A DNA stretch of 64,000 nt from Rhodobacteraceae bacterium HTCC2083 (GTDB lineage: Bacteria > Pseudomonadota > Alphaproteobacteria > Rhodobacterales > Rhodobacteraceae). The stretch is from NCBI GenBank assembly GCA_000156115.1, contig DS995276.1, forward strand, positions 2,597,483-2,661,482, written 5' to 3'. How positions within the stretch are numbered: position 1 is the first letter of the stretch; each line of letters opens with the position of its first letter. Under the pieces are notes generated by a model, which saw only the letters and a list, made by a program, of their open reading frames with translations, did not search any database and was not told the origin of the DNA. Made by a program: the position numbers and the translations under genes. This document shows, piece after piece, positions 35,500-44,474 of the stretch.

Positions 35500-36672
35500 A
35501 TGGTTGAAACGCTTACGCCTTTAGAGTTGATGACCAAGCTCATCAGCTTTCCGACCGTGTCGCGCGATAGCAATCTGCCATTGATTGATTGGGTGGAGGA
35601 ATATCTCACGTCGCACGGTATTACTTGCCACCGCTACTACGATGACGATGAGAACCGTACCGTCGAAAAGGCCGCGTTGTTTGCTCATGTGGGACCGGAT
35701 CAAGAGGGCGCTATCGTACTGTCTGGTCACACTGACGTGGTGCCGATTGATGGCCAACCTTGGGACACGGATCCTTGGTCCGTCACCGAAAAAGACGGCA
35801 GATACTACGGGCGTGGGACCTGCGACATGAAGGGTTTTGACGCCCTCGCGATCTGGGCCTTGGTTGAGGCGCACAAGCGTGGTGTAAAGCGGCCTTTGCA
35901 GATTGCCCTTAGCTTTGACGAGGAAATCGGCTGCACAGGTGCGCCGCCTATGATCAATCGCATGCTTGACGTTTTGCCCAAGGCGAGCGCGGTGATCGTG
36001 GGTGAGCCCAGCATGATGCAAGCGGTTACGGGACACAAAGGCGGGCGCGGTTACATGACGCATGTGAAGGGCTTCGAGGTGCACTCATCCTTACTGCACA
36101 CGGGCGTCAACGCGATCATGTATGGATCAAAGTTGATTGATTGGGCCAATGATGTGAACGCCGCGAATATGGCGCAAGAGCCAACAGACGTCGCCGCACA
36201 ATTCGATCCGCCGTTCACCAGCGCACATGTCGGCGTTATCGAGGGTGGCACTGCACATAATATTACGGCCAAGGACTGCCACTTCGGCCTAGATTTTCGC
36301 GTTGTCCCTGGCGAAGATCCCCTTGATTGGCGCGACCGCTATTTCGCGAAAGTCCGCGATGTGGAAGCGATGATGCAAGCTGTGGTGCCCGAAACGTCGA
36401 TTGAGCTGACCGAGCGTTTTAACGTGCCCCCTTTGGTGCCCGAAGAAAACGGCGAAGCAGAAACACTGGTGCGCCAGATTACGGGCGACAATGCGAGCCA
36501 CAAGGTGAGTTACGGCACCGAAGCAGGCCAGTTCCAAGAGCGTGGCTATTCCGCTGTGATCTGTGGTCCGGGTGATATCGCGCAAGCGCATCAACCGAAT
36601 GAGTTTTGCACCGTTGCGCAGTTCAATGCAGGGCACGCCTTTATGGAGAAGCTGCTTGAGCGCCTGATGTAA
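35500..36672 (+). CDS. argE: M20 metallohydrolase, acetylornithine deacetylase type
   Basis: A 390-residue di-metal deacylase of the ArgE/DapE branch. Metal-site motifs are SGHTDVVPIDGQPW, GRGTCDMKGFDA (bridging Asp), the catalytic pair in SFDEEIGCTGAP, and the C-terminal CGPGDIAQAHQPNEF. It removes an N-acetyl or similar acyl group from an amino acid. ATG 35500 follows the ATPase stop by one base. The setting, with a peptide transporter and two more M20 enzymes, points to a catabolic role instead of arginine synthesis; the gene symbol reflects family only. Confidence 0.85.
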   Translation: MVETLTPLELMTKLISFPTVSRDSNLPLIDWVEEYLTSHGITCHRYYDDDENRTVEKAALFAHVGPDQEGAIVLSGHTDVVPIDGQPWDTDPWSVTEKDGRYYGRGTCDMKGFDALAIWALVEAHKRGVKRPLQIALSFDEEIGCTGAPPMINRMLDVLPKASAVIVGEPSMMQAVTGHKGGRGYMTHVKGFEVHSSLLHTGVNAIMYGSKLIDWANDVNAANMAQEPTDVAAQFDPPFTSAHVGVIEGGTAHNITAKDCHFGLDFRVVPGEDPLDWRDRYFAKVRDVEAMMQAVVPETSIELTERFNVPPLVPEENGEAETLVRQITGDNASHKVSYGTEAGQFQERGYSAVICGPGDIAQAHQPNEFCTVAQFNAGHAFMEKLLERLM

Positions 36673-38012
36673 TGGCGTTTCCGATCACTGATCAAAGCCC
36701 GATTGAGCATGACGCGCCACTGCCAAGTGACGCGGATGCTGTGGTGATTGGTGGCGGGATTATTGGGGTCATGACCGCTTGGGAATTGGCCAAAGTGGGT
36801 CTGAAACCTGTGCTTTTGGAGAAGGGCCGCATCGCGGGGGAGCAATCTTCGCGCAATTGGGGCTGGATCCGTGTACAAGGGCGCGACCTTGCAGAAATCC
36901 CCATCATGCTTGAGGCGCAATCCATGTGGCGCGACTTGGATGTGCGCGTTGGTGGGTTAGGCTTGGCACAGACGGGCACACTTTTCATGGCTGCAAAGGA
37001 CGGCGATATGGCGGGCTTTCAGGAGTGGCTGGACCTCGCCGCCCCGTATCAGCTCAGCTCGAAACTACTCAATGCGCATGAACTGGCAGATCACATTCCG
37101 CATGCAAACGCGCGCTGGGCGGGGGCGCTTTATACGCCGAACGATCTGCGCGCGGAGCCTTGGGTGGCCGTGCCCGCTTTGGCGCGCGCGGCGGTAGAGG
37201 ATGGCGTCACAATCATCGAGAATTGCGCGGTGCGGATGCTTGATATCGAAGGCGGCGCTGTCACAGGGGTGATCACCGAAAAGGGCCGTATTAAGTCGGA
37301 ACGCGTTGCGCTGGCGGGTGGGTCGTGGTCCTCACTTTTGCTTCGTCGCCATGGCGTGTCGATTCCACAATTGTCCGTACGCGCGACTGTGGCCGCGACC
37401 GATGCTTTGCCCGAGGTGGTCAGCGATAGTGGCGTGGATGATCGCCTTGCGTGGCGGCGGCGCGCGGACGGGGGCTATTCGCTAGCGCCGTCAGGATTTC
37501 ACGAATTGTTCGTTGGCCCTGATGCGTTTCGCGCGGCAATGGGATTTTTGCCGCAGTTGCGCCAAGACCCGCTTGGCACGCGCTATTTGCCCGCTGCCCC
37601 TAAGGGGTTTCCTGATGCCTGGGGGACAAAGCGACGGTGGAGCGCGGATAAGCAAAGCCCGTTCGAGAAGATGCGCATCCTCAATCCCAAGCCCAATGCG
37701 CGAAAGGTTGAAAAACTCGCACGGGAATTTGCGGGCACTTTCCCCAGCCTTGGTGCGGTGACGATCAAAGACGCATGGGCCGGCATGATTGACGTAATGC
37801 CTGATGTTGTGCCTGTGGTGGATGCCTGTGCGGCCCTGCCCAACCTTACGATTTGCACAGGGATGTGCGGACACGGCTTTGGGATTGGGCCTGCGTTTGG
37901 GCGGATCACTGCTAAATTGATGCAGGGCAAAGAGACTGGGCATGACTTGAGCCGATTCCGCCTAAGCCGGTTTTCTGATGGCAGCACGTTGGAGTTGGGT
38001 CCGAACCTATAG
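36672..38012 (+). CDS. FAD-dependent oxidoreductase (DadA/D-amino acid oxidase-like)
   Basis: A 446-residue flavoprotein of the DAO superfamily. The dinucleotide fold ADAVVIGGGIIGVMTAWELA lies at about 23-45, followed by SSRNWGWIRVQGRD. The second FAD contact near the C terminus is CTGMCGHGFGIGPAFGRI. Members oxidise D-amino acids, sarcosine, opines or other secondary amines to imines. The ATG overlaps the argE-like stop (TAATG), so a product released by the M20 enzyme is a reasonable substrate. No covalent-FAD motif is obvious. The exact substrate is unknown. Confidence 0.85.
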   Translation: MAFPITDQSPIEHDAPLPSDADAVVIGGGIIGVMTAWELAKVGLKPVLLEKGRIAGEQSSRNWGWIRVQGRDLAEIPIMLEAQSMWRDLDVRVGGLGLAQTGTLFMAAKDGDMAGFQEWLDLAAPYQLSSKLLNAHELADHIPHANARWAGALYTPNDLRAEPWVAVPALARAAVEDGVTIIENCAVRMLDIEGGAVTGVITEKGRIKSERVALAGGSWSSLLLRRHGVSIPQLSVRATVAATDALPEVVSDSGVDDRLAWRRRADGGYSLAPSGFHELFVGPDAFRAAMGFLPQLRQDPLGTRYLPAAPKGFPDAWGTKRRWSADKQSPFEKMRILNPKPNARKVEKLAREFAGTFPSLGAVTIKDAWAGMIDVMPDVVPVVDACAALPNLTICTGMCGHGFGIGPAFGRITAKLMQGKETGHDLSRFRLSRFSDGSTLELGPNL

Positions 38013-38069
38013 CGCTTGCCCAATGCGGCGAGATAGGACAGGTTGCTGCCAAACAGGGGGAGAGCGCAT

Positions 38070-39245
38070 ATGCCAATTCATAATCGTTTCGCAGATTTAC
38101 ACGCTGAAATCACCGAGTGGCGCAGACATCTGCATACGATCCCTGAGTTGAATTTTGACCTGCCTAAAACCGCCGCTTACGTCGAAGAACGCCTGCGCGA
38201 GATTGGTGTCGATAGCCTTGAGACGGGTGTTGCACAGACAGGTATGGTCGCGGTGATCAAAGGTAAGACCGACACCTGTGGCCGCGTCATTGGGTTGCGT
38301 GCGGATATGGATGCGCTGCCGATCCATGAAACGGCCGAAGTTGATTATAAATCCACGCACGCCGGTAAAATGCACGCTTGTGGCCATGATGGTCACACGG
38401 CGATGCTACTCGGAGCCGCTAAATATCTTGTGGAGACGCGTAATTTTGATGGCACTGCAGTGCTGTTGTTCCAACCCGCAGAAGAGGGCGGTGGCGGTGG
38501 CAAAGTCATGGTCGATGAGGGCGTGATGGATACATACGGCGTGCAAGAGGTCTATGGCCTGCACAATATGCCCGGCGGTGCCGTGGGTGAATTTGCGATT
38601 CGTGCGGGCGGATTGCTCGCGGCAACGGATGAGTTCGCGATCACCATCACTGGCAAAGGCGGGCACGGCGCTGCTCCGCACGAGGCGATTGATCCGAATG
38701 TCGCCTCTGCGCATATCCTTTTAGCGTTGCAAAGTATCGCAAGTCGCAATGTTGATCCTTTGGGCAATGTTGTTGTCTCGGTCTGCATGATGAGCAACGA
38801 CAGTGCTGCGTTTAATGTGATTCCGCAGATGGTAAAACTCGGTGGCACTGTGCGCACGCTTGATCCTAAAGTGCGCGATCTTGTGGAGGGGCGCTTCCAA
38901 AAGATCGTCACCGCGACAGCGGAGGCGTATGAGTGCGTCGTCGAGATCAACTATGACCGCGGCTATCCTGTAACCGTGAACACGGAAGAAAACACCGTTT
39001 TCGCCGCCGACGTTGCGCGCGCGGTTGCAGGCGGAAGTGCTGTGGATGATGACACGCCGCCGATCATGGCGGGGGAAGATTTTTCCTACATGTTGGAAGC
39101 GCGTCCCGGGGCCTATATTTTTCTAGGAAACGGTGAAGAGGGTGCGAATGTGCATCACCCCGACTATGTCTTTAACGATGATGCGATCCCTGCGGGCTGT
39201 TCCTGGTTTGCGGGCATGATCGAAACCCGCATGCCTGCTGCTTAA
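38070..39245 (+). CDS. M20 amidohydrolase (HipO/aminoacylase-like), first of a tandem pair
   Basis: A 391-residue member of the amidohydrolase branch of M20 (hippurate hydrolase, IAA-amino acid hydrolase, AbgB relatives). Metal ligands are in HACGHDGHTAM, the catalytic Glu in QPAEEGGGGG, then GLHNMPG, GKGGHGAAPHEAIDP, and the C-terminal HHPDYVFND. Such enzymes split N-acyl or N-aroyl amino acids. I chose ATG 38070 (MPIHNRFADLHAEITEWRR). It is paralogous to the next gene over its whole length, which marks an in-situ duplication. Confidence 0.9.
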   Translation: MPIHNRFADLHAEITEWRRHLHTIPELNFDLPKTAAYVEERLREIGVDSLETGVAQTGMVAVIKGKTDTCGRVIGLRADMDALPIHETAEVDYKSTHAGKMHACGHDGHTAMLLGAAKYLVETRNFDGTAVLLFQPAEEGGGGGKVMVDEGVMDTYGVQEVYGLHNMPGGAVGEFAIRAGGLLAATDEFAITITGKGGHGAAPHEAIDPNVASAHILLALQSIASRNVDPLGNVVVSVCMMSNDSAAFNVIPQMVKLGGTVRTLDPKVRDLVEGRFQKIVTATAEAYECVVEINYDRGYPVTVNTEENTVFAADVARAVAGGSAVDDDTPPIMAGEDFSYMLEARPGAYIFLGNGEEGANVHHPDYVFNDDAIPAGCSWFAGMIETRMPAA

Positions 39246-39257
39246 GGAGCCACTGAG

Positions 39258-40424
39258 ATGCCTATCAAAAATCGCCTTGCCGAAATGCTGCCCGAGATCA
39301 CCGAATGGCGCCGTGATCTGCACGAGCATCCTGAAATCCTGTTTGAAACCCATCGCACTTCAGCGATTGTTGAAGAAAAGCTAAAAGCGTTCGGTTGCGA
39401 TGAGGTTGTGGGCAAGATTGGCCGCACGGGTGTTGTTGGTGTGATTAAGGGAAAGCAAAACGGCTCTGGCAAAGTGATCGGCCTGCGCGCGGATATGGAT
39501 GCGTTACCGATCCATGAGGAAACGGGTCTGGACTACGCCTCCAAGACGCCCGACGCGATGCATGCATGTGGTCATGACGGGCACACGGCGATGCTTTTGG
39601 GTGCCGCGAAGTATCTAAGCGAGACACGCAATTTCGACGGCACAGTTGTGGTGATTTTCCAACCCGCGGAAGAAGGCGGCGGTGGCGGTCGCGAGATGTG
39701 CGAAGATGGCATGATGGAAAAGTTTGGCATTCAAGAAGTCTATGGCATGCATAATTGGCCGGGCCTGCCTGTTGGGGAATTCGCAATCCGTTCTGGTCCA
39801 TTCTTTGCGGCGGCGGATCTTTTCGAGATCGAGCTGGAGGGCAGGGGCGGTCATGCGGCGAAACCGCATGACACCGTGGATACGACTGTCATGGCGAGCC
39901 AGCTGGTGCTGTCTTTGCAGACGATTGCGTCGCGTAATGTGGATCCGGTAGAGCAGCTTGTTGTGTCTGTAACGTCGTTTGAAACATCCTCCAAGGCACA
40001 CAATGTGATCCCCCAAAAGGTTCACATCAAAGGCACAGTGCGCAGCCTTAGCAACGCTACGCGCGATTTGGCTGAAACGCGGATGGGTGAAATTTGTGCA
40101 GGTGTCGCTGCGACCTATGGCGGGCGGATTGATCTGGATTACACGCGCAACTATCCGGTGATGGTGAATTCCGAGGAACAGACTGAGTTCGCAGCGAAAG
40201 TGGCTGAAAGCGTGTCAGGCAAGCCAACAGAAGAAGCGCCGCTTGTCATGGGAGGCGAGGACTTCGCCTTCATGCTGGAAGAGCGCCCCGGTGCTTATAT
40301 CGTTGTCGGCAATGGCGACACGGCGATGGTGCATCACCCTGCGTACAACTTCAACGATGAGACGTCTCCGTCAGGCGCGAGCTGGTGGGCCGAAATTGTT
40401 GAGCAACGCATGCCTGCGGCCTAA
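39258..40424 (+). CDS. M20 amidohydrolase (HipO/aminoacylase-like), second of a tandem pair
   Basis: A 388-residue paralogue of the preceding gene, with the same motifs: HACGHDGHTAM, QPAEEGGGGG, EGRGGHAAKPHDTVD and HHPAYNFND. It differs in the substrate-facing loops, for example GMHNWPGLPVGEFAIRSGPF and VTSFETSSKAHNVIP, so it may take a different acyl group or amino acid. It starts 12 bases after the first copy with AAGGAG as ribosome site, and its operon ends at the hairpin at 40431. Confidence 0.9.
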   Translation: MPIKNRLAEMLPEITEWRRDLHEHPEILFETHRTSAIVEEKLKAFGCDEVVGKIGRTGVVGVIKGKQNGSGKVIGLRADMDALPIHEETGLDYASKTPDAMHACGHDGHTAMLLGAAKYLSETRNFDGTVVVIFQPAEEGGGGGREMCEDGMMEKFGIQEVYGMHNWPGLPVGEFAIRSGPFFAAADLFEIELEGRGGHAAKPHDTVDTTVMASQLVLSLQTIASRNVDPVEQLVVSVTSFETSSKAHNVIPQKVHIKGTVRSLSNATRDLAETRMGEICAGVAATYGGRIDLDYTRNYPVMVNSEEQTEFAAKVAESVSGKPTEEAPLVMGGEDFAFMLEERPGAYIVVGNGDTAMVHHPAYNFNDETSPSGASWWAEIVEQRMPAA

Positions 40425-40430
40425 GCGCCA

Positions 40431-40461
40431 GTTGCTTTACGTGCTAAGCACGTAAAGCAAC
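40431..40461 (+). terminator. Strong hairpin at the end of the M20 operon
   Basis: A perfect 14-pair stem, GTTGCTTTACGTGC (40431-40444) with GCACGTAAAGCAAC (40448-40461), and a TAA loop. CTTTGTCTTG follows, a broken T tract. It begins seven bases after the stop codon. Confidence 0.8.
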
Positions 40462-40503
40462 CTTTGTCTTGCCCCACACAGATGTCCCGCGTAGACCGCA
40501 CTC

Positions 40504-41304
40504 ATGAATACACCTGCTACAATCGTCTGCATCAAATGGGGCACGCTTTTCGGCCCTGAATACGTGAACCGCCTCTATTCCGGTGTGCGCCGTAACATGA
40601 GCCGTCCTGTCCGGTTTATATGTATGACAGAAGACACGCATGGCTTTCATCCTGACATCGAAACGCTCAACCTGCCCGTGGAGCCGTTCCTAGGTCCGAT
40701 GAATGACGCATTGGCTGTGGCAAACCGCCAAGGCGCAATGCGCAAAGTGTCCCTATTCAAACCGGGCCTGATCCCTAATCTTGAAGGGCCTGTCTTGGGC
40801 TTTGATCTGGATGTGGTGATCACCGGCCGATTGGATGACATATACGACATGGCCCCGGGTAAAATTGCGATGCGCCACGATTGGACCGAAAAACGCAAAG
40901 GTCGCCCCACGGGCCATGGATCGGTTTTTCGATATGACCCTGAGGCGCACACATTTCTCTACAATGACCTTGCCGCAAATCCTTATGCGGAGGTCGAAAA
41001 AGCACGCGGATCTGAGCAGCGTTACACCTCGCACAAAGCCATGGACAACGACTGCTTTGCATACATCCCACCAGAATGGGTCGTATCCTTCAAATACGAC
41101 ACCAACTCATTCCCAATGAACTACTTGCGGCCATCAACACTCCCCCAAGTCGCGCGCGTGGTTTGCTTTCATGGCCGCCCAAAGATGTCTGACGCACTCA
41201 CCGGTTATACAGGTCAAATCATCCGCTACGCCAAACCCTGTGCGTGGTTGCAAGATCACTGGATCGACCGCGCCAAAGCGGACCTTGGATCAGATTACGC
41301 ATAA
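40504..41304 (+). CDS. Glycosyltransferase-like protein
   Basis: A 266-residue cytosolic protein that looks like a small GT-A glycosyltransferase. IVCIKWGTLFGPEYVNRLYS opens the first strand, and GPVLGFDLDVVITGRLDD holds a DxD motif that would bind the metal and nucleotide sugar. DWTEKRKGRPTGHGSVFRY and HGRPKM are conserved-looking positions. There are no membrane helices. It has no neighbours in cell-envelope synthesis, so its acceptor and sugar are unknown. It stands alone between a terminator and an intergenic repeat. Confidence 0.7.
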   Translation: MNTPATIVCIKWGTLFGPEYVNRLYSGVRRNMSRPVRFICMTEDTHGFHPDIETLNLPVEPFLGPMNDALAVANRQGAMRKVSLFKPGLIPNLEGPVLGFDLDVVITGRLDDIYDMAPGKIAMRHDWTEKRKGRPTGHGSVFRYDPEAHTFLYNDLAANPYAEVEKARGSEQRYTSHKAMDNDCFAYIPPEWVVSFKYDTNSFPMNYLRPSTLPQVARVVCFHGRPKMSDALTGYTGQIIRYAKPCAWLQDHWIDRAKADLGSDYA

Positions 41305-41315
41305 CCCGCAGCTTT

Positions 41316-41347
41316 CTATCTCTATTAACATCCCCACCGGAGGCTCC
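41316..41347 (+). repeat. Short interspersed intergenic repeat, copy A
   Basis: The block CTATCTCTATTAACATCCCC followed by ACCGGAGGCTCC shares 28 of 32 bases with copy B at 53484-53515. On the other strand its core reads GGAGCCTCCGGTGGGGAT. Short elements built on CCTCCGGCGGG are frequent between genes of Rhodobacteraceae. It follows the stop of the glycosyltransferase-like gene. Confidence 0.75.
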
Positions 41348-41457
41348 GCCATCCGCCAAAATGGGCTGTGCTATTCATTTACGCGCACCGCTTGACGAAA
41401 TCGTACGCCTGAGCCATTATCTGAACAAGCGTTCAATAAAATTCGGGAGCTACCGCC

Positions 41458-42621
41458 ATGTTCACCCATTCAATGAGTTTCGATCTGGGCGAAGACATCA
41501 ACGCGCTGCGTGATATGGTGCATCGGTGGGCGCAAGAGCGCGTGAAGCCAATGGCTGGGCAGATCGACGCTGAAAACTCGTTTCCACCAGAGCTTTGGGC
41601 CGAGATGGGCGCGCTGGGCCTGCATGGTATTACTGTGGATGAAGAGTTCGACGGCTCCAATATGGGCTACCTCGCGCACGTGATCGCGGTTGAGGAAATC
41701 GCGCGGGCCTCGGCCTCCGTGTCGCTCAGCTATGGTGCGCATTCCAATCTTTGTGTGAACCAAATCAGCCTTAACGGTACGTCAGAACAAAAAGCGCGAT
41801 ATCTACCAAAGCTCGTGTCTGGCGAGCATGTGGGCGCACTTGCGATGTCGGAACCGAATGCGGGCAGTGACGTGGTTTCGATGAAGCTGCACGCGGAGAA
41901 GCGCAATGATCACTACCGCTTGAACGGCAATAAATACTGGATCACCAATGGCCCAGACGCGGACACCTTGGTGGTTTATGCAAAAACTGATCCGGATGCG
42001 GGGTCGAAAGGTATGACAGCGTTCCTTATCGAGAAATCGATGACGGGCTTCTCTACCTCTAACCATTTCGACAAGCTTGGGATGCGTGGCTCCAATACGG
42101 CAGAGCTGATCTTTGAGGACGTTCAAGTTCCGTTTGAGAACGTGCTCGGTGAGGAGGGCAAGGGCGTGCGCGTGCTCATGTCTGGTCTCGATTACGAACG
42201 CGTGGTGCTCTCCGGCATTGGCACAGGGATCATGGCCGCCTGTCTGGATGAAATCATGCCCTACATGGTTGAGCGTAAGCAATTTGGCCAAAGTATTGGT
42301 AATTTCCAACTGATGCAGGGCAAGATCGCCGATATGTACACTAAAATGAACACAGCGCGCGCCTATGTGTATGAGGTCGCAAAGGCCTGTGACAAAGGCC
42401 AAGTCACACGTCAAGACGCAGCTGCTTGCGTGCTCTATGCCTCGGAGGAGGCGATGGTTGTCGCGCATCAAGCGGTGCAAGCGATGGGCGGAGCCGGGTT
42501 TCTGAATGATAGCCCTGTTGCGCGGATTTTCCGCGATGCCAAATTGATGGAAATTGGTGCAGGCACGTCGGAAATTCGCCGCATGTTGATTGGGCGCGAA
42601 TTGATGGGAGCGATGAGCTAA
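41458..42621 (+). CDS. ivd: Isovaleryl-CoA dehydrogenase
   Basis: A 387-residue flavoprotein that oxidises isovaleryl-CoA to 3-methylcrotonyl-CoA in leucine breakdown, passing electrons to ETF. Acyl-CoA dehydrogenase marks are [45 protein letters not shown] and [20 protein letters not shown]. The Glu in [13 protein letters not shown] lies where IVD has its catalytic base, unlike straight-chain enzymes that use a Glu near the C terminus. It is the first gene of the leucine operon; the next ATG overlaps its stop (TAATG). Confidence 0.93.
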   Translation: MFTHSMSFDLGEDINALRDMVHRWAQERVKPMAGQIDAENSFPPELWAEMGALGLHGITVDEEFDGSNMGYLAHVIAVEEIARASASVSLSYGAHSNLCVNQISLNGTSEQKARYLPKLVSGEHVGALAMSEPNAGSDVVSMKLHAEKRNDHYRLNGNKYWITNGPDADTLVVYAKTDPDAGSKGMTAFLIEKSMTGFSTSNHFDKLGMRGSNTAELIFEDVQVPFENVLGEEGKGVRVLMSGLDYERVVLSGIGTGIMAACLDEIMPYMVERKQFGQSIGNFQLMQGKIADMYTKMNTARAYVYEVAKACDKGQVTRQDAAACVLYASEEAMVVAHQAVQAMGGAGFLNDSPVARIFRDAKLMEIGAGTSEIRRMLIGRELMGAMS

Positions 42622-42929
42622 TGTCCCGCTGGTTACTTTGGATGCCCGTTGCGGCGCTCACGGTGGCCACGGCTTTGTTCGGGTTGCGCGTGGGCGTGCT
42701 GACTTCAAACCTCAGTGAAACTGATATGATCAACCAAGCTGCCGAGCGCTATTTAGCAGGTGGGCAGGATAGATCGCTGACCGATTGTAGCGCGCGCCCC
42801 AGTGCTGAGCGTGATGTCTGGTTGACTGTCACATGCGTGCCTAAGGCGGGCGCGCCGGAGCTCTATCATGCAAGCCCCCTTGGTCAGCTTAGCCAAGTGC
42901 AGTCCGCACGAACAGCGCCAGAGGCCTAG
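42621..42929 (+). CDS. Small membrane-anchored hypothetical protein in the leucine operon
   Basis: A 102-residue protein with one N-terminal hydrophobic segment (LLWMPVAALTVATALFGL, about 5-22), either an uncleaved anchor or a signal peptide, followed by a small periplasmic domain with two cysteines (TDCSARP and VTCVPKAG) that could form a disulfide. Family not recognised. The start overlaps the ivd stop, and the synthetase gene follows after three bases, so it is co-transcribed. Its link to leucine breakdown is unknown. Confidence 0.7.
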   Translation: MSRWLLWMPVAALTVATALFGLRVGVLTSNLSETDMINQAAERYLAGGQDRSLTDCSARPSAERDVWLTVTCVPKAGAPELYHASPLGQLSQVQSARTAPEA

Positions 42930-42932
42930 GAA

Positions 42933-44474
42933 ATGCTGGACAAAGGGCGCACCTATGAGGGCTTGTATCGTGAGTTTCGCTGGCACTTACGTGCGCGCCT
43001 GAATATGGCGGAGCAGTGTTTGAGGCATCCACCTGATCAAGTGGCGATCCTCGATTTGGAGCAGGGTCCGATATCTTACGGTGTTCTTGAGGGGATGAGC
43101 GTGACCTTGGCTACAGCTCTGCAAGAGCGTGGCATAAAGAATGGGGACCGTGTTGGTGTGTTGCGTTCGCAAGACGCATGGACTGCGGCGGCGCATCTTG
43201 CGATCTGGTCTCTTGGTGCGATTTCTGTACCGCTTTTTACTTTGTTTCAGGGGCAAGCGCTGGATGCGCGTACTTCGGATGCTGGCGTGTCTTTGATCAT
43301 CACAGATGCTAACAACGCGCTGCGCACTATGACCGCGCCCGCGCTGGTTCCTGAGGGTTTAGCCCAACTGGCCAACCAAAACCTTTACTATGAAACGACA
43401 ACGCCCGACACACCCGCCTGCTTGATCTACACATCTGGAACAACTGGCGCGCCGAAGGGGGCGTTGCACGGGCATCGTTTGCTTACGGGGCATTTGCCCG
43501 GCGTCGAGATGAGCCATGATTTCCTTGGCCAAAAAGATGATTGCCTTTGGACCCCAGCGGATTGGGCATGGATCGGTGGTCTTTTCGATGTGTTGATGCC
43601 CGCGCTCGCACTTGGTGTGCCTGTCGTCGCAGCGCGCTTGCCAAAGTTCACGCCCGAGGCGTGTTTGGACGTCATGTCACGTGCGCCAATCCGCAATGTG
43701 TTCTTCCCACCGACTGCGCTGCGGATGCTCAAAGCGGCTGACATTCGGATAGACAGCCTGCGCTCCGTCGCGTCAGGTGGGGAGCCTTTGGGGGCTGAAA
43801 TGTTAGCCTGGGGCAAACTCGCATTCGGCTTGGATATTAACGAATTTTATGGCCAGACTGAATGCAATATGGTGGCAAGCTCCGCTGCGTCCTTGTTTGC
43901 GCCGCGCCCCGGATGCATCGGAAAAGCCGTGCCCGGTTTTGAGATTGCAGTGCTGGACAGGGTTGGCCGCAAGACATTGGGCGAGGGCGACGTGGTGATC
44001 CGTAAGGGTGCTGCTTCGATGATGCTTGGATACTGGAACAGGCCCGAAGAGAGTGCCGAGAAGTTCAAAGACGAATGGATGCTGACAGGGGATCGCGGGA
44101 TTTGGGACGCGGATTATCTGCGCTTCATTGCACGCGAAGATGATGTGATCACGTCATCTGGTTACCGCATTGGCCCCGCTGAAATTGAGGATTGCTTGCT
44201 CACTCATGATAGCGTGGCGACCGTGGGGGTGGTTGGTAAACCCGATGCTTTGCGCACAGAGATAGTTAAGGCCTACGTCGTGCTGAAAGAGGGGATCACT
44301 GAAAGCGCAGTATTAGCAAATAAACTTCAGGTGTTTGTTAAACAACGCCTCGCATCTTATTCATATCCAAGAGAAATCGAATTCCTTTCTGAATTACCAA
44401 TGACCGTCACGGGTAAGGTGATACGTAAAGAACTCAAAGCGCGTGCCTGCGCTGAACAGGAGGCTGCACAATGA
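42933..44474 (+). CDS. AMP-dependent acyl-CoA synthetase
   Basis: A 513-residue adenylate-forming enzyme that makes acyl-CoA from an acid, ATP and CoA. Core motifs are [18 protein letters not shown] (P-loop), [22 protein letters not shown], and the C-terminal catalytic lysine in [12 protein letters not shown]. Its size and the W-rich [14 protein letters not shown] segment resemble medium/short-chain synthetases of the AcsA group. From the operon I infer isovalerate, 3-methylcrotonate or acetoacetate as possible substrate; it is too short for a classical acetoacetyl-CoA synthetase. It overlaps mccB by four bases. Confidence 0.85.
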   Translation: MLDKGRTYEGLYREFRWHLRARLNMAEQCLRHPPDQVAILDLEQGPISYGVLEGMSVTLATALQERGIKNGDRVGVLRSQDAWTAAAHLAIWSLGAISVPLFTLFQGQALDARTSDAGVSLIITDANNALRTMTAPALVPEGLAQLANQNLYYETTTPDTPACLIYTSGTTGAPKGALHGHRLLTGHLPGVEMSHDFLGQKDDCLWTPADWAWIGGLFDVLMPALALGVPVVAARLPKFTPEACLDVMSRAPIRNVFFPPTALRMLKAADIRIDSLRSVASGGEPLGAEMLAWGKLAFGLDINEFYGQTECNMVASSAASLFAPRPGCIGKAVPGFEIAVLDRVGRKTLGEGDVVIRKGAASMMLGYWNRPEESAEKFKDEWMLTGDRGIWDADYLRFIAREDDVITSSGYRIGPAEIEDCLLTHDSVATVGVVGKPDALRTEIVKAYVVLKEGITESAVLANKLQVFVKQRLASYSYPREIEFLSELPMTVTGKVIRKELKARACAEQEAAQ

